Source: Apoda limacodes (lineage: Eukaryota; Arthropoda; Insecta; Lepidoptera; Limacodidae). From it: a DNA stretch of 64,000 bases. The translations under genes and the position numbers were made by a program. Location of the stretch: NCBI GenBank assembly GCA_946406115.1, contig OX291545.1:27275153-27339152 (forward strand). The letters run 5' to 3'. Below the pieces are notes generated by a model. It was not told the DNA's origin. It saw nothing but the letters and a program-made list of their open reading frames with translations, and did no database searches. Positions 11,511 to 22,129 of this stretch are shown here, piece after piece (position 1 is the first letter of the stretch; each line of letters begins with the position of its first letter).

Positions 11511-11734
11511 GTAAGCAAACAATATGGCCGTTCACTATTTTGACAGCACATCCACTTTTCTATCTCCCGAGCATGTGTAGCCAATGCGTTGAATGCGGTC
11601 CGGAATTGACGCCATAGCGCATTCATTTTGGTCAACAGAACGATCGAATGTGCGCATAGAGAGCATGAGCGCGTTCAATGTGTCTACTGATTGTCAACAA
11701 AACGCCCCTTAAATCTCCCATAAGTCATACATAA

Positions 11735-11860
11735 TTACCAGCTTTCTAGTAATAAGCGGTAAAATGAACATGACCATGACAGAGTAATATACCCCTTTAC
11801 TAATAGTAGGCATACTATAAGAAGTTAGTCACGATTAGACAAGTGGAATGATAACTATTG
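11735..11860 (+). repeat. Dispersed repeat, partner at 17692-17815
   Basis: Both copies carry ATTA-CAGCTTT, AGTAATAAG-GGTAAAATGA and ATAATATA-CC/CCTTT blocks followed by GAAGT-AGTCA. The family was not identified. Confidence 0.5.
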
Positions 11861-12078
11861 CAAAAAGAACGCAAAATTTTCGCGTATTTAGGACATTCAT
11901 GAATGAATGAGAGTGACGGACGTCTTGTTATCGTAAGTCGTCATTTTGCATTTATGTATTTTATAAATAAGTAGATATTAATTATGATTATGTTCTTGTA
12001 TAGAGTGATAAAAAGGAATATTTTAGCACCATTTACTTTATTATCTTCAGTTTTTATTTACTTATGTTATTATTTATA

Positions 12079-12130
12079 CTACTTTAGCTGTTGTCCGTGA
12101 CTTTGTCTACGTGGATGTTGTTAGTGCTAT
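12079..12130 (-). mobile_element. Helitron-like 3' end fragment
   Basis: TTTAGCTGTTGTCCGTGACT followed by TTGTCTACGTGGA is the reverse complement of the GC-rich 3' end typical of these elements. The rest of the element is not clear. Confidence 0.4.
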
Positions 12131-12531
12131 ACTTAGACGGCATATCTGCCGTTTCACAACAACCACTTTGAGAACAACTACAAATTGAGCTTGTCTCGCA
12201 AGGCAAGATTTAGCTTGAGAGCTCTGACTTGCTTGCAACTTGGCTTGCAGTTAATTCTGGAAATTCATTCCTTGCCACGACTAAAAGGACGACTAAATGG
12301 AAAGAAGGCATGGGCGCCAGGTTAGCGGTGTTTAAGTAAAAACTGTAAAAACAAAAATATTAATAAAGACACATAATAACAGCATACAGAACACTGATCT
12401 AGCGTTACTGGAAAGGCCTTAAAAGTATGAAAGCATTTAGAAAAAGGTATTTTAACAGAATTCATTACTCGGATGTCAATTGAAATGCAATTTTTTTTTA
12501 TATTTGGTTTACACTTACTGGGGATGATTGT

Positions 12532-12908
12532 TTAAGGCACAGTGACTACCTAACTAGCGTAATGTATTTTTCCTCATTTTACAAAACACATTTTAAAAAT
12601 ATTACAAATCAATTATTTAGAATTAGTAACAGGCTATTTTCAGAACGTAACATATCGCTTCTAGAAAATACCTATGAGGTGTACTCGTAGATAGTGTTTC
12701 TGCTAAAACTAGCCGTTTTTAGCGGAAATACTAACTCTAACGCCCTACAACTCACGGGTACATTCTAGATACAATATACAATATTCTAAACATAGCTTAT
12801 TCTTAATCCTAAAATATTGGTTTGTAATATTTTTTAAAAGTGTTTTGTACAAATAGGAAATAAAGAATATCTTTTGGCGGCGCTAGTTAGGTAGCCAATG
12901 CGCCTTAA
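12532..12908. mobile_element. MITE with long terminal inverted repeats, TTAA at both ends
   Basis: The left end, TTAAGGCACAGTGACTACCT and onward through AACTAGCG, pairs with the right end GCTAGTTAGGTAGCC through ATGCGCCTTAA, with 25 of 28 positions matching. The pairing continues inward for roughly 100 bp (ACAAAACACATTTTAAAAAT pairs with ATTTTTTAAAAGTGTTTTGT). There is no ORF. TTAA at both ends is consistent with a piggyBac-type target duplication, but that assignment is inference. Confidence 0.85.
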
Positions 12909-14240
12909 TACCCTATTTTATTAAACCCAGTATATACTGTCGTTAGTGCAATTGTTTGTTATCGGGTTACTTCTGTCTGAACATACTGTAAGTATTTGTT
13001 TTGTCGAGCCAATGGTTTATAGCTAGACTTCAACATTCAATAGAAAATGTCCCATATTCACAATATATTATTGGTTTTAGGAAATCTTAATCCGATAGGT
13101 TTGTTGGCTTTGGGGTCAAGTATTTAATAAATTTGCGGAAAACTCAGAACAACGTTTGCTAATCCAGAGTAATATGTACATATATTAACATTTAAAACGT
13201 GTATAAACTACAAAAAATTTTACATGCATCTTCTCGGAGAAGGAGGCTTAGGCCATAGTACATAGTGTAGGTTATGATAATTGTAGAAGGTTAAGTTAAG
13301 TTTTCTCACTTTTTCTCTACATATTGACATATTTCTGCTAATATTTACATATTTCGGCATTTATATGTACATAATATAATCAAAATTAATGTTTTGTTAG
13401 CTGGTTAATAAACACTCAAATTTTAATTACTTTTCTGCATAAAAGGCTGCATGTAAACAACGGATGCACATGTCCTGCTCGCGTCATATCACACTGCATT
13501 TGTTTGATCTGTGGGTTATCCATAGACACAGAGAACTGGAAAGCGCATTTTTAGCCAGCTGTGAAAAAATATATTCGTAAAAGTGAGATAGAGACAAAGC
13601 AAAGCGTCTCTTGTCTCTTTCCAACTTGTTTTAATAAACAACAACAAAAAAAATGGCAGACTTTAATAAAAAGAGAAAAGAGAGCATAGGTTAGCTCTGT
13701 CTCTTTCGAATCAGCGGTCTATTTTGTAAGGCTTTATTGCGCAGACTATATATTTATTGGACAGATTAGATTACATAGTACTCTATGGGGTTATCCAAGT
13801 CAGTCAAAGCAAAATCATCAGTTCCCTAAATGATTATGACCAACATTGCTGAATTGCATGCTTTCATGCTAGCATCTATTTAGAACAATTTAGCCTTCGT
13901 ATTTTCTTTAATAACTTACTTATTGTAAGAATTGTTAAATTTCAAAACTTTAATATTTTTTACCTTTTTTCTTTACAATTTAATCAAAATTTATTTTTGT
14001 TTTGGATAATGGGAAATGCCACTTTTTGTATATATACCTAAAAGTAACTAATATATATAATATACTGTATCATATACCTAAAAGTAACTAATCTAAAGTT
14101 GTCTAGAATATATATTACTTATTAGTGATACGGCCGCCATTTTTACTTTTCGATGTTTCTATACTTGAATGAATACTTATAAATAAAATTTGCCACACAG
14201 AAAAACAAATTATACTTTAAATAATAAACACAACATCAAA
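12909..14240. other. Intergenic, no gene seen
   Basis: AT-rich. Contains short near-repeats such as TATACCTAAAAGTAACTAAT twice near 14032 and 14074, separated by about 42 bases. No coding signal. Confidence 0.5.
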
Positions 14241-14249
14241 AAGAAAAAA

Positions 14250-14372
14250 CAAAATCGGCCAAGTGATTATTTGTACGAATTATTATTACCTATTATCATC
14301 GGAGATAAAACGGATACCCGGCAACTATCCGGCATCTGGCCTATATCTGGCCTTATATACCGAATCGTATAA
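14250..14372 (+). repeat. GGATACCCGG repeat fragment
   Basis: GGATACCCGGCAACTATCCG then GGCATCTGGCC. Related CCGGATACCCGG text occurs at 14585-14620 and at 32878-32945, so this is a dispersed family. Class unknown. Confidence 0.5.
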
Positions 14373-14539
14373 TTTATGAAAAAAATGTGCAAAAAATATG
14401 GCCCTTTCCCCTCTTTATCTTTAAAATTAACGAGCTAACAAATCTGAAATAACTCAGACTGTCTGTATCTATTTTTTACAAGAAAAATAAGACTATGTTT
14501 TTGTTTTCTTTTTTAATAGTTACCTAAAAATATACAAAA

Positions 14540-14625
14540 GACAGGCAAATCTATGTGATACGATATACTGCAAGCGACACCGGGTTCGGCCGGATACCCG
14601 GTTGCCTCTATCCGTTATATAATTT
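14540..14625 (-). repeat. Second GGATACCCGG repeat fragment
   Basis: CGGGTTCGGCCGGATACCCG and GGTTGCCTCTATCCG mirror the copy about 270 bases to the left, suggesting opposing halves of one element. Confidence 0.45.
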
Positions 14626-16025
14626 ATATATACTGCTAGATAGCTAGCTAGATATTCCTTGGTTGTTACTACTAAATTGTAAAAAAATATGTTAGTTTTT
14701 GGGTAAATACCTAAAAACCGATTTGGCACTCACGTTGACTTATCCTGAAAAGCGCTGTGATCACAAGCGCTCCCGTGCATGAGCTAATAATAACTGTCAT
14801 ATTATCATATGCGCGGGTGACTCCTGGATTGCGTTCCAAATCGCAACGAGGAAGTTAAAAAAGTGGTTTTGGGACGCCCCGGGTAGAGTAATTTTCCAAC
14901 TATCAAATTAAATTCTTTACACTGCCATAGAAAAGGCTGAAATTCACTCCTGTCTGTGAAAATAAACTGTCAAACGTCCGTTTCATAATGGGTTGATTTT
15001 TCAATTTTAGCGGGCGATAATTATTTGGCGGGTTTTAGAACATAGCCCTGAAATTTTTAAGTCCGGGTACTGGATTTAAGCTAACGAATTACCTACTCCA
15101 TGTAAAAATATAACTGACAGTTATCCCGTTTTTTACTTCAATTTGAATCAAATGTCACTCTGGCCTGAACACAAATGACGTATTCAAACTTTTCAAATCC
15201 TTTAGTAAGAACAAAATAGGAAATTACTCTGTGTAAATTTGAGCAGTTCACTTAACCAAATGACTTCTTAACATTTATTTAACAAATTAAAAACAAATAA
15301 GTCACATTGTATTTTTAGTCTGAAACAAAAAAAAATGCCATATATTTATTAGTATGAAGTCTTGTAAAAATACGGAACTCACGTACATAGACAATCGCGT
15401 GAGCCATTTACAAATAAAAGTATTTATTCAAATTAATTATGTAATCGTTCTCGCTAATGCAAAGCGGTAATTTGCAAAATTTATATGTGCAATTATCAAA
15501 CGTTATCGCTAACTATCTATCTCGCTATCGCAAAAGAGGACAATATTTTATTTCCACTTCCTGTCTTCGCGAAACAAGTGACATAATAAAAAGAAATGTT
15601 TGACTGGTTTTTATTTTCTTTGAGTGTTAAATTAAAATTAAATCGGCTGCCTGCCATACTAACTCCCGATTTGCACGCGTATAAATGTATGCGACTCACC
15701 CACTTTGAAACTTAATTATTACGAAAAATAATTAAAAACATATTTTCTTGGGCAGAAGTCTTTTTACAAATAGTATATATTTTTTAAGTTGTTATAGTTT
15801 TCGAATTATGACTGGATGGTGTTAAATTTAATTATATTTAGATTCCTAAAATATATTTTTAAGGAGTGAAATAATTAATTTAATTCTAAGTTCACTGTAA
15901 ATTTATTATTTCAGTTGAAAATTGACTCTGACCGTAAAATCTCAAAAACATGAGTCAAAAAAAGCTCTTTTCCGATAAATAATTTTGAATTTTTCTACTT
16001 ACTTACTTATAGCTTTTACTTGATT
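14626..16025. other. Intergenic, no gene seen
   Basis: No host gene or clear repeat. Short frames here (for example 15517-15699 minus) show no signature. Confidence 0.5.
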
Positions 16026-16027
16026 TG

Positions 16028-16262
16028 ATTGAGTGGGGGCGAGAAGCGCCCCGGCACTCTTTGATACCGCGTGTATCCTTGCGGTCGCCGACGAACCTGG
16101 GGACTTAGGGAAGGTCGTTGAGACTAATCTCGCTATCCGGATAGCAAGATCGTTATCTGGGCCGTTAGTACGTGCCGAGGCCTCCTAACAATAGTTTTAC
16201 GACATTGCCGAGGTCGGTCGGGGGATGATTAGTTGTCGATTGCACAATTAATCGATTCGGGG
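16028..16262 (-). mobile_element. Jockey LINE C-terminal fragment, second copy
   Basis: GATTGAGTGGGGGCGAGAAG through GCGCCCCGGCACTCTTTGAT and on to the CACAATTAATCGATTC block is the same LINE tail as 5487-5750, with an internal deletion of about 30-40 bp. The RRPRHVL-type coding segment is recognisable in reverse orientation. Confidence 0.8.
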
Positions 16263-16264
16263 TT

Positions 16265-16361
16265 TACCGTGGACGAAATATAGCTACAGCTTGAGAAATT
16301 GCCATATAAATCCCACGCCGAAGACCGAATTTAGCGCTGGCAAAGCCGATGGCAAAAGCTA
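16265..16361 (+). mobile_element. Lep1-type Helitron 3' end, abutting the LINE fragment
   Basis: ATATAGCTACAGCTTG, TCCCACGCCGAAGACCGAAT and GGCAAAAGCTAG followed by T match the Lep1 3' region. It joins the jockey fragment directly, as at 6768. Confidence 0.75.
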
Positions 16362-16957
16362 GTATCATTATATAATCAAACCTATATATGGTCTGTTAAT
16401 GGCATATTTAACGGCATTAAACCTTAGTATTAGAATAGTAATGCTGAAAAGTATAAAAAATGCTCACCAATACGAATTGGAAGTGATAAGCGAACAATGG
16501 CCAATTTATCCATTGGTAGATCATTTTCTTGAGTAGTATTTTCAGTCTGTGGAAAGAGGTAAAACAAATACAACTTCAGCCACTTTTTTCACGTTTTTCT
16601 CAAATTTTGTAAATAATGCAAGAACGTTGACTATGTTAAAAAAAGTTATAAATAAAAACTAAAACTGGATTTGCAAAAGATAAAGAAGTCATGTAACATA
16701 TTCGTAGAGGTTGTAAACTAAGTATGGTAAATGTCACATATGTTACTAAAGAAGTAATGTAACATAGTACATTGTACTAAAAATATACTTAAGTCATGAA
16801 ACGTAACAAGTAGGTAGGTCTTTTAACAGATAATCTAAAAATACATAATTTTAATCAATAAATAGCTACGTAGGTAAAATTAATATTTACTACACGTAGG
16901 TATTATAGATATCAGCAAGATATTGTTTACTGAACATCAATCAATAATACCGCTAAA
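16362..16957. other. Intergenic, nothing recognised
   Basis: AT-rich, with ATGTAACATA repeated loosely between 16690 and 16770. No gene. Confidence 0.5.
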
Positions 16958-17261
16958 TCCATACTAATGTTATAAATGCGAAAGTAACTCTGTCTGTCGG
17001 TCTGTTACCACTTAAACAGCTAGACCAATATTGATGAAATTATTATGGAGGTAGCTGACACCCTGGATTAACACATAGGCTACTTTTTATACCGAAAAAT
17101 TCAAAAGTTTTCGCGGGAATAACTATAACGAAGCTTAAAAGAACTATAGCTACAGTTATAGCTTGTTGTAGCAAACTTTACTGGTATAATTAAGGAGTTG
17201 GCGGAAAAAATCCACGTCAATAACCGAATTTAGGGCAAGTGAAGCCGCTGGCTAAATCTAG
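16958..17261 (+). mobile_element. Complete Lep1-type non-autonomous Helitron
   Basis: It starts TCCATACTAATGTTATAAAT just after an A and ends GCTGGCTAAATCTAG just before a T, the Helitron hallmark of 5' TC, 3' CTAG and A/T insertion. The interior has TCTGTCTGTCGGTCTGTTAC, AACTATAACG, AGCTATAGC-type text and GCCGCTGGC. 304 bp, no ORF. Confidence 0.85.
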
Positions 17262-17691
17262 TTCAATTACATTTGAAAGGAAGTGTGACATATAAGCAAG
17301 ACACAAAGTTTACCAAGTGGTAGGACCATCATGAAATAAACAACCTTAAGGTGAATCCTAATTAATTTTTTCCCATACAAACATTAAATATCCATAAACT
17401 AAAAACATTTCGCTTCACAAAATGCATTACCATTTTATACATATATCGCTATTTATTAACTATAGATGCAAAATGCATGCACATTTATGAAATGTATATA
17501 AGTATGTATACATATATATCTTTACGGTCTTTCAACCAGTGGCTCGATACACAATACACACCGGTGTACACCCACTTTACACTATTCACTTTAGTCCTGC
17601 GTAACAGATGATGCAAGCCTGTCGCCGCAACACTGTCTCTGGCACAACAGTGTATCTGAACTAAGGTGGTTTTATATGTCACGAACGTCAA
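17262..17691. other. Intergenic, no gene seen
   Basis: AT-rich; a 68-codon minus frame lacks any signature. Confidence 0.5.
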
Positions 17692-17815
17692 AAATTATCA
17701 GCTTTGAAGTAATAAGTGGTAAAATGACCAGGGACAAAATAATATAACCTCTTTGACAGTTCTAACGAACTATTTGAAGTGAGTCAGGATTGGTTATGAA
17801 TTATTACAAAACCAT
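17692..17815 (+). repeat. Dispersed repeat, partner at 11735-11860
   Basis: AATTATCAGCTTTGAAGTAA then TAAGTGGTAAAATGACCAGG mirrors the earlier copy. Not classified. Confidence 0.5.
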
Positions 17816-17937
17816 TTTTATCAGTTAATTAATGCATTTAATTTATTCAATGAAATTTATTCTGGCTTTTACTTTTAGGATGGTAAACAAAAACTGCAAC
17901 TGTTCATCATTGGTCGACATTACCTACATATTTCCTT

Positions 17938-18216
17938 TTTAGTGTTCCGTACCCAAAGAGTCTTTCCGACCATTAAAAGGCTCTATATTTTGGACCAAAA
18001 CAGGCAAAAGCCTGAATTTAACAAAATGTGTGTTATAATGGTGTAATCCACCTAACTACTAAATACTAAATAGACTACAATCATAAAAAGTTCAAAAGGT
18101 AAAAATTTAAGGGGGTCCCCATACAACGTTTTCGCTGTTTATGCTCTATCGTAAGAACAGTAATACGTATGCAGCAAGTTTCAAGTAATTATAGCATGAG
18201 TTTTAAAGTATTACAA
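17938..18216 (-). mobile_element. GGTTCCGTACC-family fragment
   Basis: AGTGTTCCGTACCCAAAG at the left and GGGGGTCCCCATACAACG with AGCAAGTTTCAAGTAATTAT on the right resemble the interior of this family. Limits and orientation are uncertain. Confidence 0.4.
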
Positions 18217-18227
18217 CAAATAACAGA

Positions 18228-18470
18228 AACCGGCCAAGTACGAGACAGGTTCGAGTCATTAACATCTTACATAACCACATCAGCGCCATCTAGCGACAAT
18301 AGTCTAGATTATTAAGAGAAACAGTTTTTCAGCTTTTTAATAGGAACAATATTCAAAGTTAAGGGACGTTGGGGGTGGTCAGTCATTAGATGAGTGACCG
18401 CGTAAATGGTGATACGGAACCCACCGTGTGTGAGTCCGACACCCACATGACCGATGTTTGTATACTTAGA
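18228..18470 (+). mobile_element. GGCCAAGTGCGAG element carrying a 5S-rRNA-like module
   Basis: It begins AAACCGGCCAAGTACGAG and ends GTGAGTCCGACACCCACATG followed by ACCG, an imperfect inverted pair of the first end. The middle contains the 5S-like module listed separately. The same arrangement recurs at 43349-43545. Confidence 0.7.
18354..18411 (+). ncRNA. 5S-rRNA-like fragment (not a functional gene)
   Basis: AAAGTTAAGGGACGTTGGGG, GTGGTCAGTCATTAGATGAG and TGACCGCGTAAATGGTG follow the order of animal 5S rRNA (box A AGTTAAGCAACGTCGGG, then GGTTAGTACTTGGATGGGTG and ACCGCCTGGG). Only the internal promoter half is present, as in 5S-derived SINEs. Confidence 0.65.
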
Positions 18471-18950
18471 TTGCCAGCAGTATTAGCTTAGGTTAGGGTT
18501 GCTATGCTAACAATGTTTATAAAGAAACTGCACAGATTGCGCTTTATCCGTAGCATTTAAAATACTAATATCTTAATAAAAAAAATGTCATTTTATTGAT
18601 AGTGTAGCCTAAGCACGAGGTTCAAACATTTTATGTTTTCTTTTATCTCTTAGAAATTCTAATTGTCATTTATCACAGCATCAAATGTTTTAAATTTATT
18701 AAAGAAAAGCATGGATACAAGTCATTAAGACTATATTATAATATTTGTGCTAAGTCTGACCTCAATGATGATAAATAATTGAAAAAATGTTGTCTTCTTG
18801 ATAAAATTACATTTTTTTAGGTAAGAAAACCTAAGTAAATAAAAATAAGTGCATATATATGTTTTTCGTATAAGATTAGTCATTTTCTACCATCTATTTA
18901 GCTTAAGTATATTATAAGTCCTAAGGTTTCTATTCGAAATTTGTCTTTAG
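18471..18950. other. Intergenic, no gene seen
   Basis: AT-rich, nothing recognised. Confidence 0.5.
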
Positions 18951-18951
18951 T

Positions 18952-18990
18952 CGAGAAATCAATTCCGTGCGCTGAGTAACTAAAAAATAG
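18952..18990 (+). repeat. TCGAGAAATCAATTCCGTG fragment
   Basis: TCGAGAAATCAATTCCGTGC followed by TGAGTAACTAAAAAA also occurs at 34690-34728 and belongs with the TCGAG-rich elements at 36248, 39525 and 40830. Confidence 0.55.
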
Positions 18991-19054
18991 TATTAAAATT
19001 TTATGACGATTTGCTTCATCGAAAGATATTATTAATGTGTTGTTTATTGTAACA

Positions 19055-19300
19055 TTTTGTATTAAGGGTATTTAGGAGAAAACACTAATGAGAGGCTGTT
19101 TAGAAGCCTAAAGGCGAAGGCTGAAGGCTTTAATGCCCGTGTTACACACAATATTTTTCATCACATTTGCGACTTAATAAATAAAAATATAAGGCAAATC
19201 AATAAATTAACTCTACCAAAACACATTTACATGGTGGGAATAGAAGCAAAGATAACATTTCCACCGCCAGATGGCTTTAATGAGATATCTAGTTCCCTAT
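19055..19300 (+). repeat. AAGGGTGGTAAGG repeat family, copy 1 (short)
   Basis: TTGTATTAAGGGTATTTAGG, AATGAGAGGCTG, TTTAATGCCCGTGTTACACA, TTTTTCATCACATTTGCGA and ATGGTGGGAATAGAAG match in order the copies at 35420-35900 and 42268-42800, same orientation. This copy stops about half-way along. Confidence 0.75.
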
Positions 19301-19399
19301 TTTAAAAATAAGATTTGAATAAATCAATGTAAGCTAATCTGTGAGTCTGTGATAAGAATTTATGTCTTACTCGGTCGAAATGTTCATAAAAGTCAATTA

Positions 19400-19570
19400 A
19401 AGTTATAACAGAGTAATAAGGAGGTAATTACCTTAATGACATTAAGTTTATTACACGACAATTGATTACGAGAAACTGAGGTCGGAATTATTATTGTAAT
19501 AGTTACAAATCACGACACTGGGTTACCAATTATGGCAGTAATTGTGCTTGTAATTGGAATTGTGTATTTT
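19400..19570. promoter_or_regulatory. Candidate homeodomain-site cluster upstream of aristaless
   Basis: The stretch has no repeat signature and is dense in TAAT/ATTA cores: GGTAATTACC at 19423, CAATTGATTA, GTAATAGTTAC, CCAATTATGG, GTAATTG twice. It lies about 1.9 kb before the first identified aristaless exon. AT-rich DNA contains such cores by chance, so this is a weak inference. Confidence 0.25.
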
Positions 19571-19779
19571 ATAAACACTTTGTACGTGCTCCGGTTTTGT
19601 TTGAATTGATAGATAAGTAAAAACTTGTTATACACTACGTACGGAAGTGCCCATGCAAATAGACGACGACAAATTTTTTACCCTAGGTAGTTTGTTTGCT
19701 TTCTTTTAAATAGATTTGTTTTAGACGAATAAAAAAAGGTTTATTTGTAAAAACTTCATTTTATCTCCAACATACGCCC

Positions 19780-20020
19780 TGTAATATAATTTTTTTTCGT
19801 TTTTTTTTATTTTGATAACTTTTCTATCAAAATAAACCTATTATGTTTACTTTTTTTTTAATCTCCATCATAGATACGTCCTATGTTTTTTTTCTTTTTT
19901 TATTTCCGGAATTTCTTTTCCAAAAAAACCCTTATTCGTCTGCTCTTTTTTAATTTTTAAATATTTAATTTTATTTTATAAATTTTTAATTTACATTTAT
20001 AATTTTTTAATTTTTTTTCA
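19780..20020. repeat. T-rich low-complexity region
   Basis: Long T and A runs with TTTTAT repeats; no other content. Confidence 0.7.
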
Positions 20021-20159
20021 TTTACAACCCTGGCTGCGAGGGGGTTTCAACATTTTACGAGTCACTAACTGTATTACTCGGTTTCACTCGCATAGATGTT
20101 TGGACGTAGGCTTTGTTATTTACTTTCATTATTTATCTGTAAAAGCCTATTTTATTAAA

Positions 20160-20310
20160 CTTAAGAGAATACGATTCGCGGCGCCTCGCAGCGTGCTTCA
20201 TACAAACGAATTTCTCACTTATTTTTGACATTTACTGATCACACACACCACAAAATTTTGTAGACATGATCTCACGCCGAATATATATGTCTGTGGTTTT
20301 CCGAAACCCT
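20160..20310 (+). mobile_element. End of an inverted-repeat element shared with 40317-40680
   Basis: GAATACGATTCGCGGCGCCT, CATACAAACGAATTTCTCAC and CTCACGCCGAATATATATGT recur, in part directly and in part inverted, in the 40.3-40.7 kb element. Confidence 0.6.
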
Positions 20311-20579
20311 AAAAAACGATTTCATTAAGCTGTAATCTTTTTTGAGACCATTTGTATGAAAATCTAGAATCCTGTATAACTTTTAAACTATACAATTAAA
20401 TAAAAAACTGTCTCGCTACAGACAGACCTAGATTTTTATTCATAGAACACTTGTTTAAAATTGTATGGTATTTGAATGGCAAGTGACAAAAATAAGAGTC
20501 CTAAATGAGACAATCGGCGTGGAACTTCTTAATGAACTCCTTAATGATAAAAAATAAATAAATACAAACGATCATATCT

Positions 20580-20698
20580 TCTTCCCCGGGACTTAAGCTA
20601 TCTCCATAGCGAATTTCATCTAAATCGGTTCAGAGGTTTAAGCATGAAGACGTTACAGACAGACAGAGAGACTTTCGCATTTATAATATTAGTATGGA
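20580..20698 (-). mobile_element. Lep1-type Helitron, truncated
   Basis: It ends at ACTTTCGCATTTATAATATT followed by AGTATGGA, the reverse complement of the family's 5' end. CAGACAGACAGAGAG and AATCGGTTCAGAGGTTTAAG match the next internal blocks. The 3' half is missing. Confidence 0.75.
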
Positions 20699-21420
20699 TT
20701 TCGATTACGTTACGTAAAATACGAAAAAGACATTATTTTTAGACACAAGACACATTAGATAGTATCATTACACAAGCGATAAATACTCACTGAAAACATT
20801 AATAATGTAAATTACATAATAACGCAAAATGATAGCGACGCACGTCACGCTATTCGCAATAGTATTATTTATTAATCAGCTGACAAATTGATTCCACTGA
20901 TTATAGTCAATTAACTAGCCGTGAAAATATTAAAACGAAAGTTAATAATAAAATTAAAATAAATAAAGGTGTCTTGTACTAAATATGTACTAATTTAAAG
21001 TCACTCTCTACTATACGGTCCGAAATAATAAATTCATCGCACACTAGAAGTAACTGGGAAGATAGTAATATCTATTGTAGTAATTTTAACCGACTTAAAA
21101 AAGAAAATGATTTTTATTTCCGAGTAGATTTGAACAAAATAATAATTTACATAAAACTCACTTTCATAATCATTAATTTATTTTTCCGGTAGTAAGTTAA
21201 ATGTATATACCTAATGGTAACTTAAACTACTTAAATGTATATGCAATGAACCAAGGCTGACTCATCGCATAAACCGAAATAGTACAGTCAACCTTAGGAT
21301 GTTTCCGAAGGCTAAACCATTTTAAATTATTTAATTATTATTATAATATTACTATTCAATTACTTATATAAAAATAATTTCATAATACCTTATTATTTAT
21401 CTCAGTTTCTCCTTCTTTTC
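20699..21420. other. al: Sequence immediately upstream of the first identified aristaless exon
   Basis: No repeat recognised. It ends in the pyrimidine-rich acceptor TTCTCCTTCTTTTCAG at 21422, so at least the distal part is intron of the same gene. No promoter could be identified. Confidence 0.5.
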
Positions 21421-21422
21421 AG

Positions 21423-21466
21423 ATTACTACTCACAAGATCAACCATATCAGAAGTACGACAACAGT
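21423..21466 (+). other. al: 5' part of the aristaless exon, untranslated or N-terminal extension
   Basis: Begins after a strong acceptor (TTTTCAG). In the gene's frame it reads [14 protein letters not shown] with no stop. The phase would be 1, so an upstream exon must supply one base if this is coding. The gene reaches further upstream in either case. Confidence 0.7.
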
Positions 21467-21696
21467 ATGGGTGTATCAGAGCCTCCAAAAGACGAGTCTC
21501 CTCGGACTACTCCCGAGTTACCCCGGACAGACCAGTCCCCCTCGGAGCGACCCCCAGGGTCTGCCGACAGTGACGACGCTGATGAGTTCACCCCCAAGCG
21601 CAAGCAGAGGCGGTACCGTACCACTTTCACCAGCTTCCAACTCGAAGAGCTAGAGAAAGCGTTCTCGAGGACCCACTACCCTGATGTTTTTACGAG
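21467..21696 (+). CDS. al: aristaless homeobox transcription factor, coding exon 1 of 4 seen
   Basis: Nuclear paired-like homeodomain factor that in flies patterns distal appendages (arista, leg tip) and in butterflies has been linked to wing scale colour. This exon encodes residues 1-76 and two bases of codon 77: an acidic, Pro/Ser-rich N-terminus (DSDDADEF just before the homeodomain), the basic KRKQRRYR arm and homeodomain positions 1-30 ([18 protein letters not shown]). With exons 2-4 it gives an 801-base frame, 266 residues plus stop, shorter than the roughly 400-residue fly protein. The homeodomain is residues 47-106. The start at 21467 was chosen because MGVSE resembles the MGISE N-terminus I recall for fly Al and it has A at -3 and G at +4. 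The frame is open for 14 more codons back to the acceptor at 21422, so translation could begin in an upstream exon. Donor AG|GTAAAA, phase 2. Confidence 0.95.
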
Positions 21697-21805
21697 GTAA
21701 AACATTTCTATAAAGTCATTCCTTCTGTCTACCTAAAAGCCAGGAAGATTATTGATAACAGTCTCGAGCTATTCGTTCTGTGGAATTGGAGAGAAAAATG
21801 TATGG

Positions 21806-21902
21806 AAGTACATTCACGGGTTTCGAGAGGTAAGTCAGACTTCAGAGTCTGAATAGCTCAAGACTGTTCCCAATAAGGTCCCAGTAATCATGTTCAATAC
21901 AA
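21806..21902 (+). repeat. Dispersed repeat in aristaless intron 1
   Basis: Second copy of the repeat at 11395-11510 (GGTTTCGAGAGGTAAGTCAG through TGTTCCCAATAAGGTCCCAG). Confidence 0.75.
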
Positions 21903-21997
21903 AATGCATTTTTTTCTAATCTTACTGGTATCTAATGGTAATACTAGAGATAAGCGAATTCAAACAAAACTCTTTAGCTTCATTATTATATTATATA

Positions 21998-22129
21998 CTA
22001 GCTTTTGCCCGCGGTTGCACCCGTCCTAAATTCGGTTATGGGTATAGAATGTTAACGGCAACTCCTCAATAATAGAAAAAACCTGACAGACAGACAGAGA
22101 TACTTTTGCATTTATAATTTTAATATGGA
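21998..22129 (-). mobile_element. Internally deleted Lep1-type Helitron
   Basis: Both termini are intact: CTAGCTTTTGCCCGCGG at the left (the 3' end, reversed) and TTTATAATTTTAATATGGA at the right (the 5' end, reversed), flanked by A and T. Only 132 bp, about 170 bp less than the copy at 16958. Confidence 0.85.
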
